From NCBI RefSeq assembly GCF_000715505.1, contig NZ_JHEH01000001.1, positions 62,001 to 126,000 of the forward strand: DNA of 64,000 nucleotides, written 5' to 3'. The DNA is from Thioclava dalianensis. GTDB taxonomy: Bacteria; Pseudomonadota; Alphaproteobacteria; Rhodobacterales; Rhodobacteraceae. The position numbers were made by a program, and so were the translations under genes. The notes below the pieces were generated by a model. The model worked only from the letters and a program-made list of their open reading frames with translations. It was not told the DNA's origin and searched no databases. Every line of letters begins with the position of its first letter. The stretch's first letter is position 1. This document shows positions 9,111 through 16,038 of this stretch, in pieces.

Positions 9111-9578
9111 ATGGCAACTCAGGGTTATCAATTTTCGGGGGTTCCGTCTGTGAACCTGTCGCCCGATCTGGCCATCCGCTCGGGCGGTGTTTCGTTCGGC
9201 ACCGGCAACACTGCGACAAGCGCGCAAACTGGATCGGGAGTTCTCTCCGATCTGGGCAACTTCCTTTCGACGTTTTCGACTGGATCGCCCGCAAGCTCTG
9301 CACCCGCCTACGCAAGCGGCTACAACGTGACTGGTGGTGTCGTGACTGGTCCGGGGCAAGTCTCAACGTCTCAAATCGACGGTCAAGCAAGTTGGCAAAA
9401 CAGCATGCAAAATGGCCTTGCTGGCATTCTTTCGATGATCGGCGCGCACGGCGATCAACAAGGGGCCACGGTGCAGCCCGCGAGCTATCAGACTGGCGGA
9501 AAAAGCGGCACGGATTGGGGTGTTATCCTCTTCCTCGTGGCAGGTGCCGGGTTGGCGATCTATGCCGCAACAAAGTGA
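9111..9578 (+). CDS. Provirus virion membrane protein, Ser/Gly-rich
   Basis: A 155-residue protein. Residues 1-130 are rich in Ser, Gly, Thr and Ala with no clear domain; the C-terminus (WGVILFLVAGAGLAIYAATK) is a membrane helix with a final Lys. A tail-anchored virion protein is likely. AGGGGGT ribosome site before the ATG. Confidence 0.6.
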   Translation: MATQGYQFSGVPSVNLSPDLAIRSGGVSFGTGNTATSAQTGSGVLSDLGNFLSTFSTGSPASSAPAYASGYNVTGGVVTGPGQVSTSQIDGQASWQNSMQNGLAGILSMIGAHGDQQGATVQPASYQTGGKSGTDWGVILFLVAGAGLAIYAATK

Positions 9579-9591
9579 CGCGGGGGGAAGC

Positions 9592-9768
9592 ATGATCCCA
9601 AGTTTGAACCTGTCGTCGGGCCCTGCGGTTTCGGGGGGGCCGACGTCCTCGGGCGCGGGCACAACGGGCGGCTTTTACTACAATTCGAGCGACTGGAAGC
9701 AAACCGCCGCAAAGGTGGTTCCGGTGGTTCTGGTCGCGGGGGCGGTGTGGTGGCTTCTGAAACGCTGA
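9592..9768 (+). CDS. Provirus tail-anchored small protein (58 aa)
   Basis: A 58-residue product with a Gly/Ser-rich N-terminus and a C-terminal membrane helix (KVVPVVLVAGAVWWLLKR). Same plan as the preceding gene, including the LNLS-type Ser-rich start, so the two may be related. The ATG at 9592 has a GGGGGAAG ribosome site. Overlaps the next gene by 22 bases. Confidence 0.6.
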   Translation: MIPSLNLSSGPAVSGGPTSSGAGTTGGFYYNSSDWKQTAAKVVPVVLVAGAVWWLLKR

Positions 9769-10151
9769 GTTTTTCGCCGCATCCGTGGGGGCCGCTTGTG
9801 GAAAGCTACCTGTGCCAGATCGAGAGCGCCCCGCGTCACCTCGACGTGTGGCGCGATCAGGTAGCAAGCGGCGAGGCTCAGGCGCTGTTGATCTGTGACG
9901 GCTCAGAGCCTGTCGGCGTCATGATCTGGTCTGTTGAGCGCGAGCCGTGCGGCGCTGTGATCGTCGCCAACGCGGTTGCGGGGCGCGCGCGGGGGCATGA
10001 CCTCACCGCCGCTTGCATAGCGTTTATGAAATCGACGGGCCGCGCGGTCGGCGCAGTCGCGTTGCGGTGCTGGACTGATCGCAAGGGCCTTGTGCGCAAG
10101 TGTGAGCGGCACGGGATGCGGGCCAGCTATGTCATTGAAGGGGGCCTATAG
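9747..10151 (+). CDS. GNAT-fold-like protein in the structural operon
   Basis: A 134-residue soluble protein. The order of elements (ALLICDGSEPVGVMIWSV, then VIVANAVAGRARGHDL and a following helix) resembles the beta4-beta5/alpha3 core and acetyl-CoA loop (Q/RxxGxG/A-like) of GNAT acetyltransferases, with a C-terminal GM-x-ASYVIEG strand. Starts at GTG 9747, inside the end of the preceding gene. If a true acetyltransferase, it might modify a virion or host protein; a catalytically dead structural version is also possible. Confidence 0.5.
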   Translation: MVASETLSFSPHPWGPLVESYLCQIESAPRHLDVWRDQVASGEAQALLICDGSEPVGVMIWSVEREPCGAVIVANAVAGRARGHDLTAACIAFMKSTGRAVGAVALRCWTDRKGLVRKCERHGMRASYVIEGGL

Positions 10152-10750
10152 TGGGAAGCTCAAGCAAGACGGCGCAATCGAGCGCGACCACGACAACCGA
10201 CAATCGGATGATTGCCGACAATGGGGCCACGTCCGTTAATTCCGGCGGCGGCTCGGTTTCGATCCACTATGTCCCAGATGAAGCGTTTGATCTGGCAAAC
10301 TCGGCACTGTCGAGCATGGCCGGGGCGGGGCGTGATGCGGCTGGCGCGATCTATGACGCGACCGGGCGCGCGATCAGCGAAAATTCGGATACGTCCCGCT
10401 ATGCCTTGGGGCAGGTGGGCGACACGAGCAACAAGGCAATCTCGGCAAATTCCGATCTTTCCCGCTATGCAATTGGCGCTGTCGGAGACGCCAGCAATCA
10501 GGCGATGGGCAATTATTCCGATCTGTCGCGATACGCGATTGGGGCGGTGGATGATGCGAGCGAACGCGCGCTGAGCAGCAATCAAGAGTTTGCCCGCTAT
10601 GCGCTCTCGCAGGCAACCGGAGCAATCCAGCAAAGCGCCGCAAACAGCCTTGCGGCCTCAAAGACGGAAAGCGCGCAACTCGGTGACAAGCTGGTCAAGA
10701 TCGGCATCCCCGCGGCTGTGCTGATCTTTCTCGCAAGCCGGATGAAATAA
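10151..10750 (+). CDS. Provirus repeat protein with 22-residue repeats and C-terminal membrane anchor
   Basis: A 199-residue protein. Residues about 74-161 contain four consecutive 22-residue repeats with a core like SDLSRYAIGAVGDAS; each ends in a D/G-A-S/T-N/E turn. Twenty-two is two hendecads, so a long right-handed coiled coil or amphipathic helix is likely. The end (KIGIPAAVLIFLASRMK) is a membrane helix. The GTG start overlaps the previous stop as TAGTG. Could be a membrane-anchored stalk or scaffold. Confidence 0.65.
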   Translation: MGSSSKTAQSSATTTTDNRMIADNGATSVNSGGGSVSIHYVPDEAFDLANSALSSMAGAGRDAAGAIYDATGRAISENSDTSRYALGQVGDTSNKAISANSDLSRYAIGAVGDASNQAMGNYSDLSRYAIGAVDDASERALSSNQEFARYALSQATGAIQQSAANSLAASKTESAQLGDKLVKIGIPAAVLIFLASRMK

Positions 10751-10760
10751 GGGGAAGAAA

Positions 10761-11360
10761 ATGACCGATAAACGGATTTCCTACGCAGTTCGCGATTTCA
10801 CAGTGCCGCCCGGTGCGACAATTTCGGCCGTCCGGGATGCAGGCTTCGTGTCTTGCCTCGACGCAAGCGACAAATTCAAGATCAGCTTTGACGATGGCAC
10901 TCAAAACGATTTTGAGGCGGGATTGACCTACCGGCCCGCCGCAGGTTTCACGCGGCTGGCGATCCACAACCCGAATGAAAACACCCTGACGGTGCGCCTC
11001 GGTCTGGGCAAAGGCAATATTGCAGATGCGCGGGTCACGATCAGCGCAGGAAACACGCTCGCGACACGCGAGCGCAACACCGATCTTTTGACAACGCCCG
11101 CGCCGGTCAGCGCCGCAAATGGTGCAACAACCTTGCTTGCAGGTGCCGACGATCTGCGCCGGGAAATCATGGTTGTGTCGCCAACGGATGCGGGGGGCGC
11201 TGTCTTTGTCGCTGGTAGCGCTGATGCAGTGTCGGGGCAGGGTGTCCCGATCCTGCCCGGTCAGGCTATCACCCTTAGCACCGGAGCGGCGGTCTATCTG
11301 CGCAACGACACGGGCGCAGCGGTCAACATTGCAGTTGCTGAAATGGGGTGGAGCGTATGA
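10761..11360 (+). CDS. Provirus beta-rich structural protein, vertex/spike-base candidate
   Basis: A 199-residue soluble protein, mostly beta pattern. The first 100 residues (YAVRDFTVPPGATISAV, FTRLAIHNPNENTL) and the last 80 residues (EIMVVSPTDAGGAVFV, QAITLSTGAAVYLRND) both look like small beta sandwiches. Lies before the fibre gene, overlapping it by ATGA. A penton or spike-base role like PM2 P1 is a guess from position. Confidence 0.55.
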   Translation: MTDKRISYAVRDFTVPPGATISAVRDAGFVSCLDASDKFKISFDDGTQNDFEAGLTYRPAAGFTRLAIHNPNENTLTVRLGLGKGNIADARVTISAGNTLATRERNTDLLTTPAPVSAANGATTLLAGADDLRREIMVVSPTDAGGAVFVAGSADAVSGQGVPILPGQAITLSTGAAVYLRNDTGAAVNIAVAEMGWSV

Positions 11361-12022
11361 GCGGAATGGGGGCCGTGCCGATCCTTGCCGGGTCTATCAA
11401 AACTGAGCACCTTGCCGACAATGCTGTGACCTCGCCAAAGATCGGTGTGAACGAGGTGAAAGGGACGCATATCGCCGGGAGCGCTGTCGGGAACGTCCAT
11501 CTTGCCAACAATGCTGTGACCTCAACCAAGATTTCCGGGGGTGCTGTCGGGACCGGCCAGCTTGCCGACGATGCTGTGACCTCGCCAAAGATCGGTGTGA
11601 ACGAGGTGAAAGGGATGCATATCGCCGGGAGCGCTGTCGGGACCGTCCAGCTTGGCAGCGGTGTCGTGACCTCGGACAAGATCGCTGGGGGCGCGGTTGG
11701 AGCGAGCGAGCTTTCCAATAATTCTGTTGCAAGCTCAAATCTGAAAAATGGCGCTGTTAATGCAGTGAAACTGGCAGCAGACGCTGTAAGTTCAAAAGTC
11801 GCCCAGATTGGGGCAAATGATATTGGCAGCGTCGGATTCTTCAGTTGCGGTCAGTACAATTTGAGCCCTGGCGGTCTCGTTGCTGGGTCAAAACTGGCCT
11901 GGGGCGGCGTCGGTGCGACGAGCACGGCAAATACATCCAACACACCGCCGGGAACATGGAAACTTTTGGGCTATCCCAAAAACTCTGCATCGGCATTCAC
12001 GGTGCTACGGAGGGTTTCTTGA
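11357..12022 (+). CDS. Fibre/receptor-binding protein with short tandem repeats
   Basis: A 221-residue protein. Residues about 13-150 are repeated units of the type LADNAVTSPKIGVNEVKG and HIAGSAVG, the degenerate AVT-x-x-KI pattern common in stalks of phage tail fibres. The C-terminal 70 residues are a distinct domain (IGSVGFFSCGQYNL onward) that may bind the receptor. I took the ATG at 11357, overlapping the upstream stop. Followed, with TGATG overlap, by a small protein that may assist its folding. Confidence 0.7.
   Translation: MSGMGAVPILAGSIKTEHLADNAVTSPKIGVNEVKGTHIAGSAVGNVHLANNAVTSTKISGGAVGTGQLADDAVTSPKIGVNEVKGMHIAGSAVGTVQLGSGVVTSDKIAGGAVGASELSNNSVASSNLKNGAVNAVKLAADAVSSKVAQIGANDIGSVGFFSCGQYNLSPGGLVAGSKLAWGGVGATSTANTSNTPPGTWKLLGYPKNSASAFTVLRRVS
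11411..11642 (+). repeat. Near-perfect 80-bp direct repeat in the fibre gene, 150 bp apart
   Basis: About 82 bases from 11411 recur from 11561 with two differences. Identity at the DNA level, not only in protein, points to recent duplication or recombination and gives a way to change stalk length in frame (150 = 50 codons). Confidence 0.85.
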
Positions 12023-12276
12023 TGGACTGGAACAACACAGAAATCAGCGCAACAGAACGTTATGCGGCAGCGATTGTTGAATGGAAAAGTCCTGTATTTG
12101 CAAATGCTCAAGGATCGCTGATCGACATCACCATGAATCACCCGATTTTCGGGGCGATCCCGTTCACGCTCGACAAGAACGATTTGCACGCCGAATTTGA
12201 CACGGCCCAACTTTTCGACGCGATTACGGCGGCGGGAAACATTGCGCCATATGTCGCGCCGGATGAAACACCATGA
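12022..12276 (+). CDS. Small protein after the fibre gene, possible assembly factor
   Basis: An 84-residue soluble protein (MDWNNTEISATERYAAAIVE...). It overlaps the fibre stop as TGATG. Its size and position fit small fibre-assembly chaperones or short host-contact proteins that follow fibre genes in phages, but no specific family is recognised. Confidence 0.55.
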   Translation: MDWNNTEISATERYAAAIVEWKSPVFANAQGSLIDITMNHPIFGAIPFTLDKNDLHAEFDTAQLFDAITAAGNIAPYVAPDETP

Positions 12277-13073
12277 GCGCCGCGAAAGCGATTGCCGCGA
12301 TGATGGCAACGGCAGCGGGGTGGTTCGCCTATGAGCGCCACAAGGGACAGGCCGCGCAGGATCAAACGCCGCGTGTGATCTACGTGTCAGACCCGCAGCC
12401 CGCGCAAAGCGGGTCTGGTGAAGGCGCGGCAATTTTCGGGCTTTTGGGATCGATCCTGCCGGGATTGCTTGGCGGTGGTACGAGCGCGTCCAGCGGATCG
12501 AGCGGCACACTGTCAGACTTGGGCGGTATGCGCGCGGCCAGTGGATCAAACGGGGCAACAGCAAGCACGGGGAGCAGTATGGGCATCAGCTCAATTCTTG
12601 ACGTGATCGGGCGCGCGGAAGCGCCGGGCGGATATGATACGGTTTACGCGGGGTCGAAAGTGCGACCCTCGCGACCGATCACCACAATGACGGTTTCGCA
12701 GGTGATGGACTGGCAGCGATCGAGCATTGCGGCGGGGTCGGTATCGAGCGCGGCGGGCCGATATCAGATCATCTATAAGACGCTGCGCAGCCTTGTTTCG
12801 CGCGGGGTTCTCTCTGCCGGTGAGTTGTTCAATGCATCGGCGCAAGATCGCGCCGCGCACTCGCTTATTCAGGGGCGCGGCCTGTCCGACTATCAGTCGG
12901 GCAATATCAGCGCGCAGCAGTTCGGAAACAACCTGGCGAAAGAGTGGGCGGGCTTGCCAGTCGTCAGCGGATCGAACGCGGGCCGCTCATACTATGACGG
13001 CTACGCCGGAAACAGCGCGACCGTATCGCCCGCCGATGTGCTGGGCGCACTTTCGGGCGGCACTTGGACCTAG
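12273..13073 (+). CDS. Membrane-anchored lambda R-like lytic enzyme (GH104 type)
   Basis: A 266-residue protein. An N-terminal hydrophobic segment (residues 2-20), a Gly/Ser-rich linker (about 45-105) and a C-terminal muramidase domain. That domain lines up with the lambda endolysin R: catalytic Glu116 in IGRAEAPGG, the SAAGRYQIIYKTL motif matching STGAGRYQLL, then a DRAAHSLIQGRG helix and NLAKEWAGLP matching the lambda IWASLPG. It cuts peptidoglycan between MurNAc and GlcNAc. The anchor and position inside the structural operon suggest a virion-associated enzyme for entry as well as exit. Overlaps upstream by ATGA. Confidence 0.8.
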   Translation: MSAAKAIAAMMATAAGWFAYERHKGQAAQDQTPRVIYVSDPQPAQSGSGEGAAIFGLLGSILPGLLGGGTSASSGSSGTLSDLGGMRAASGSNGATASTGSSMGISSILDVIGRAEAPGGYDTVYAGSKVRPSRPITTMTVSQVMDWQRSSIAAGSVSSAAGRYQIIYKTLRSLVSRGVLSAGELFNASAQDRAAHSLIQGRGLSDYQSGNISAQQFGNNLAKEWAGLPVVSGSNAGRSYYDGYAGNSATVSPADVLGALSGGTWT

Positions 13074-13083
13074 GGGGGGAATC

Positions 13084-13260
13084 ATGCCTGTTATCGTTTG
13101 GGGGGTTCTGGCCGTGGCTGGGGCGTGGGGCGTGGGCTACGCCGCAGACAAGGCCGGGGACGCGGCGGGCCAAGGGGCCAAGCTCGCGAAGTGGGGTGCG
13201 GTGGCTGGCGGGGTCTATCTTGGCTACCGCGCCGCGAAGGCCGGGGGGTATCTCAAATGA
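13084..13260 (+). CDS. Provirus small Gly/Ala-rich membrane protein (58 aa)
   Basis: A 58-residue product: one hydrophobic helix (VIVWGVLAVAGAWGVGYAA) and a second glycine-zipper-like segment (KWGAVAGGVYLGYRAAK). The ATG at 13084 has a strong GGGGGGG ribosome site. Virion membrane or lysis role, unclear which. Confidence 0.6.
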   Translation: MPVIVWGVLAVAGAWGVGYAADKAGDAAGQGAKLAKWGAVAGGVYLGYRAAKAGGYLK

Positions 13261-13400
13261 ACTTTTCTCCTGAAATGGTCATGAGCCTTGCAAATGTCGG
13301 GCTGTTGACCGGCATCTTTTTTCGCCTCGGCGGAATGTCACGAGCGCAGGACGATTTTTCGCGTCGGCTCAATAACTTGGAAGGAAAAGCGAATGTTTAA
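13257..13400 (+). CDS. Provirus small membrane protein (47 aa)
   Basis: A 47-residue product starting MNFSPEMVMSLANVGLLTGIF, one membrane helix, then a charged helical tail (RAQDDFSRRLNNLEGK). Overlaps both neighbours by 4-8 bases. The layout (short N-terminus, one helix, coiled-coil tail) resembles holin-partner or spanin-like proteins, but this is only shape. Confidence 0.55.
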   Translation: MNFSPEMVMSLANVGLLTGIFFRLGGMSRAQDDFSRRLNNLEGKANV

Positions 13401-13578
13401 AGCACTGTTCACGCGCCCGGTTGTGGCGGGGGTTGTCCGTCACATCGTCGGCGCGGCTGGCGTCTATCTCGTGGCGCATGGCGTTGACGCCGATCAGACC
13501 ACGCTTGATGCGATCTCGGGCGGTCTGGTGGCAATGGCAATGCTCGGATGGTCGGTTTTGGACAAGCCCAAAGCCTGA
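13393..13578 (+). CDS. Putative holin (Pam3-gp28-like)
   Basis: A 61-residue protein with two hydrophobic segments (VVRHIVGAAGVYLVAHG and AISGGLVAMAMLGWSV) separated by DADQTTLD, ending in DKPKA. The pattern, including the W at the end of the second helix and a short basic tail, fits small phage holins of the Pam3-gp28 type. Last gene of the provirus, two genes after the lytic enzyme, followed by a terminator. Confidence 0.6.
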   Translation: MFKALFTRPVVAGVVRHIVGAAGVYLVAHGVDADQTTLDAISGGLVAMAMLGWSVLDKPKA

Positions 13579-13607
13579 CTCTTAAGGCGTTGTAAATGCG
13601 TAATTTT

Positions 13608-13637
13608 AGGCCCGTCACGCTGTGGCGGGCCTTATTT
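13608..13637 (+). terminator. Terminator at the right end of the provirus
   Basis: AGGCCCGTCAC (13608-13618) pairs with GTGGCGGGCCT (13622-13632, one G-T pair) with a 3-base loop, followed by TATTTGT. Ends the structural operon before attR. Confidence 0.85.
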
Positions 13638-13708
13638 GTGAACATTTTCTAGTGTAACGGGGGGTTGACTATTCATAACTGATACGAATAGAAAACAGCT
13701 AGATATGA

Positions 13709-13736
13709 AAGTCCGATAATCTGTATTATGTAACTT
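13709..13736 (+). other. attR: dif-like XerC/XerD site
   Basis: Arms AAGTCCGATAA and TTATGTAACTT flank the core TCTGTA, identical to the attL core. The right arm matches 8 of 11 positions of the E. coli XerD arm TTATGTTAAAT. The left arm would be phage-derived and the right arm host-derived. From here to 13933 there is no gene: an AT-rich tract to about 13790, then the rpe leader. Confidence 0.7.
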
Positions 13737-13933
13737 AATTAGATGAGATGTGTAGGCTAAGTACCTATTTTACATATACTTCCTCCATCTGGCATCCGAG
13801 GTTTCTGCATCAGACGCCTGCCATGACACCCGTTATCGCCAAAAATGACCTCCAACGCGGTTGCAGTGGATGGCTTTTGCCCGCTATTGCATGAGCGCAG
13901 CCAGTGCACGCGTCATCCGCCGAGGAGAGTTTC

Positions 13934-14629
13934 ATGAGCTTCGACCGTTCCATCAAGATAGCCCCGTCGATCCTGTCCGCCGATTTTGCGAGTTTCGGCG
14001 CCGAGATCCGCGCCATTGAGGCTCAGGGCGCCGATTGGGTGCATGTCGATGTGATGGACGGCCATTTCGTGCCCAACCTCACCTTTGGCCCGCCCGCGGT
14101 GAAAGCGTTTCGTCCGCATGTGAAAACCGTCATGGATGTGCATCTGATGATCGCGCCGGTCGATCCCTATATCGAAGCCTATGCTGAGGCCGGTGCCGAT
14201 CTGATCACCGCGCATGTTGAGGCTGGCCCGCATATCCATCGCACGCTTCAGGCGATCAAGGCGCAAGGCGTCAAGGCTGGTGTCGCGCTCAATCCGGGCA
14301 CTCCGGCCGAGGCTGTCGCAGACGTTCTGGATCTGTGCGACATGGTTCTGGTTATGACGGTGAACCCCGGTTTCGGCGGTCAGAAATTCATTCATTCCGG
14401 CATCGAGAAAACCCGTAAGGTCCGCGCGATGATCGGCGATCGCCCGATCCATATCCAGATCGACGGTGGCGTGACGCCCGAGACCGCGCCGCTGGTGGCC
14501 GAGGCTGGTGCGGATGTGCTGGTGGCGGGATCTGCGGTGTTCAAAGGCGGCTCGGTCGACCGCGCCGATATCTATGGTGACAACATCCGTGCGATCCGCG
14601 CCGCCGCCGAGGCTGCACGCTCAAACTAA
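13934..14629 (+). CDS. rpe: Ribulose-phosphate 3-epimerase
   Basis: Converts ribulose-5-phosphate to xylulose-5-phosphate in the pentose phosphate and Calvin cycles. 231 residues, full length. Motifs: [23 protein letters not shown] with the metal-binding His/Asp, [19 protein letters not shown] and IDGGV. The ATG at 13934 follows a GAGGAG ribosome site; an in-frame ATG at 13904 is not family sequence. The first host gene after attR; its promoter must lie within the 200 bases beside the att site. Confidence 0.96.
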   Translation: MSFDRSIKIAPSILSADFASFGAEIRAIEAQGADWVHVDVMDGHFVPNLTFGPPAVKAFRPHVKTVMDVHLMIAPVDPYIEAYAEAGADLITAHVEAGPHIHRTLQAIKAQGVKAGVALNPGTPAEAVADVLDLCDMVLVMTVNPGFGGQKFIHSGIEKTRKVRAMIGDRPIHIQIDGGVTPETAPLVAEAGADVLVAGSAVFKGGSVDRADIYGDNIRAIRAAAEAARSN

Positions 14630-14641
14630 GGAGACGTTTTC

Positions 14642-15196
14642 ATGGCTGTGACCCCTCCGATTTGCGATTTTGGCTGGAAAGCCCCCGGTTTCACGCTGCC
14701 TGCGACCGATGGCGTACATTACAGTCTGGACGATATTCGCGGCCCCAATGGTACGCTGATCATGTTCATCTGCAATCATTGCCCCTATGTGCAGGCGATC
14801 CTCGACCGGATCGTGCGCGATGCGGCGCAATTGCAGGAAGCAGGCATCGGCGTGGCTGCGATCTCGGCGAATGACGTTGCGGATTACCCCGAGGACAGCT
14901 TTGAAAACATGGGGAAAATCGCCAAGGATCACGGGTTTTCCTTTCCCTATCTCTATGATGAGAGCCAAGAGGTCGCCAAGGCCTTTGGTGCGGTCTGCAC
15001 CCCCGATTTTTTCGGGTTCGATGCGCGGGACGGGCTGCAATATCGCGGCAGGCTCGATGCATCGATGCGGCAGGCTGGCCCGTCGGATGCGAAGCGCGAG
15101 CTTTATGAGGCGATGATCGGCGTGGCCCGCACGGGCGCTGGCCCACGCGAGCAAATCGCCTCGATGGGCTGCTCGATCAAGTGGAAATCCGCGTGA
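14642..15196 (+). CDS. Thioredoxin-fold (AhpC/TSA-like) protein
   Basis: A 184-residue cytosolic protein of the redoxin/thioredoxin-like superfamily: APGFTLPATDGVHYSLDDI at the start, FICNHCPYVQAI with a CxxC (Cys-Asn-His-Cys) active site, and CTPDFFGFDARDGL as the cis-Pro region. Probably a thiol reductase or peroxiredoxin-like protein of unknown substrate. Lies 12 bases after rpe and overlaps the next gene start, so one operon. Confidence 0.85.
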   Translation: MAVTPPICDFGWKAPGFTLPATDGVHYSLDDIRGPNGTLIMFICNHCPYVQAILDRIVRDAAQLQEAGIGVAAISANDVADYPEDSFENMGKIAKDHGFSFPYLYDESQEVAKAFGAVCTPDFFGFDARDGLQYRGRLDASMRQAGPSDAKRELYEAMIGVARTGAGPREQIASMGCSIKWKSA

Positions 15197-15861
15197 GCGC
15201 GCCCTGCGTTATCTTCGATCTGGATGGCACGCTGATTGATTCCGTGCCCGCCATCCACGCAATTTCCAACACCGTTCTGCGCGAGATGGGACTGGCCGAG
15301 CTGTCCGAGCCCAAGGTGCGCTCTTTCGTGGGCAAAGGCGTTCCGAACCTCGTGCGACAATTGCTGATCGCCTCGGGCAAGGATCCAGACGGTCCGCTCT
15401 TTGCGCAAGCCGAAGCGGCGCTGCTGGCCCATTACGAGACGGATCTGGAGGGCAACACGCCCTACCCTTTCGTCATTGAGGCGCTCGATCAGCTCTCCGA
15501 GATGGGCTGCGCGCTTGCGATCTGTACCAACAAGCCGCTCAAGCCCGCCGAGGCCGTGCTGGATTATCTTGGTCTGCGTGAGCGGTTCACGCTGGTCCTG
15601 GGCGGCGACAGCCTACCCAGCCGCAAACCCGATCCCGAAATGCTGCGCGCCTGTCACGTCAGGCTTGGCGGCGGTCCGATGGTTTATGTCGGCGATTCCG
15701 AGGTCGATGCGCAGACAGCAGAGAACGCGAATGCGCCCTTCGTGCTCTACACAGAGGGCTACCGTCACACCCCAGTGCAGGATTTGCCCCATCAGGTCGC
15801 ATTCGCCGACTACCGGATGTTGCCCGGTATCATTGGGCGTTTTCAAAAAGATACAGCGTGA
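15193..15861 (+). CDS. gph: Phosphoglycolate phosphatase
   Basis: A HAD-superfamily phosphatase of 222 residues that dephosphorylates 2-phosphoglycolate. HAD motifs: FDLDGTLIDS (nucleophile Asp), ICTNKP (motif II), KPDPEML (motif III Lys) and YVGDSEVDAQTA (motif IV). The GTG at 15193 overlaps the upstream stop as GTGA; a GTG four codons earlier is the alternative. Neighbourhood with rpe is common in Rhodobacterales, where both serve carbon and photorespiratory metabolism. From 15862 to 16038 I see no gene. Confidence 0.9.
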   Translation: MSAPCVIFDLDGTLIDSVPAIHAISNTVLREMGLAELSEPKVRSFVGKGVPNLVRQLLIASGKDPDGPLFAQAEAALLAHYETDLEGNTPYPFVIEALDQLSEMGCALAICTNKPLKPAEAVLDYLGLRERFTLVLGGDSLPSRKPDPEMLRACHVRLGGGPMVYVGDSEVDAQTAENANAPFVLYTEGYRHTPVQDLPHQVAFADYRMLPGIIGRFQKDTA

Positions 15862-16038
15862 TCTTCACCTTAATACTGCACTGATTTCGAGGGTTTAAAC
15901 CGTACGGCGGGCAAACTGCTTGCAGAGTGGTGCGCGGACGGGTCAGATATAGCGCAGATCGGGCACCTGCGGAATTCCTCAGTTCCGCCGCCCTCCCGCG
16001 CCAAAGCTGGACCAGCCAGAGCAACACAGGATACGGAT

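Larger units (their letters stand above)
4271..13725 (+). mobile_element. Integrase-less corticovirus-like provirus (about 9.45 kb)
   Basis: Twenty-one short, often overlapping genes, all on the plus strand, lie between two dif-like sites. Recognisable functions are a winged-helix replication/regulation protein, a packaging ATPase, a double jelly-roll-type capsid protein, several one-helix membrane proteins, repeat-rich spike or fibre proteins, a lambda R-like lytic enzyme and a holin. There is no terminase, portal, tail gene or integrase. Gene content and size match tailless membrane-containing phages such as PM2 (about 10 kb). The ends were placed inside the shared att core. No frameshift or broken gene was seen, so it may be functional. 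Confidence 0.8.

Noticed and set aside
4271-13725. Rolling-circle (HUH) replication protein or integrase hidden in the provirus
   Set aside because: All plausible frames were read; none contains an HUH pair with catalytic Tyr, nor tyrosine- or serine-recombinase motifs.
4271-13725. Gene transfer agent or remnant of a tailed prophage
   Set aside because: No portal, terminase, head-tail adaptor or tail genes; the gene set is that of a tailless membrane-containing phage.
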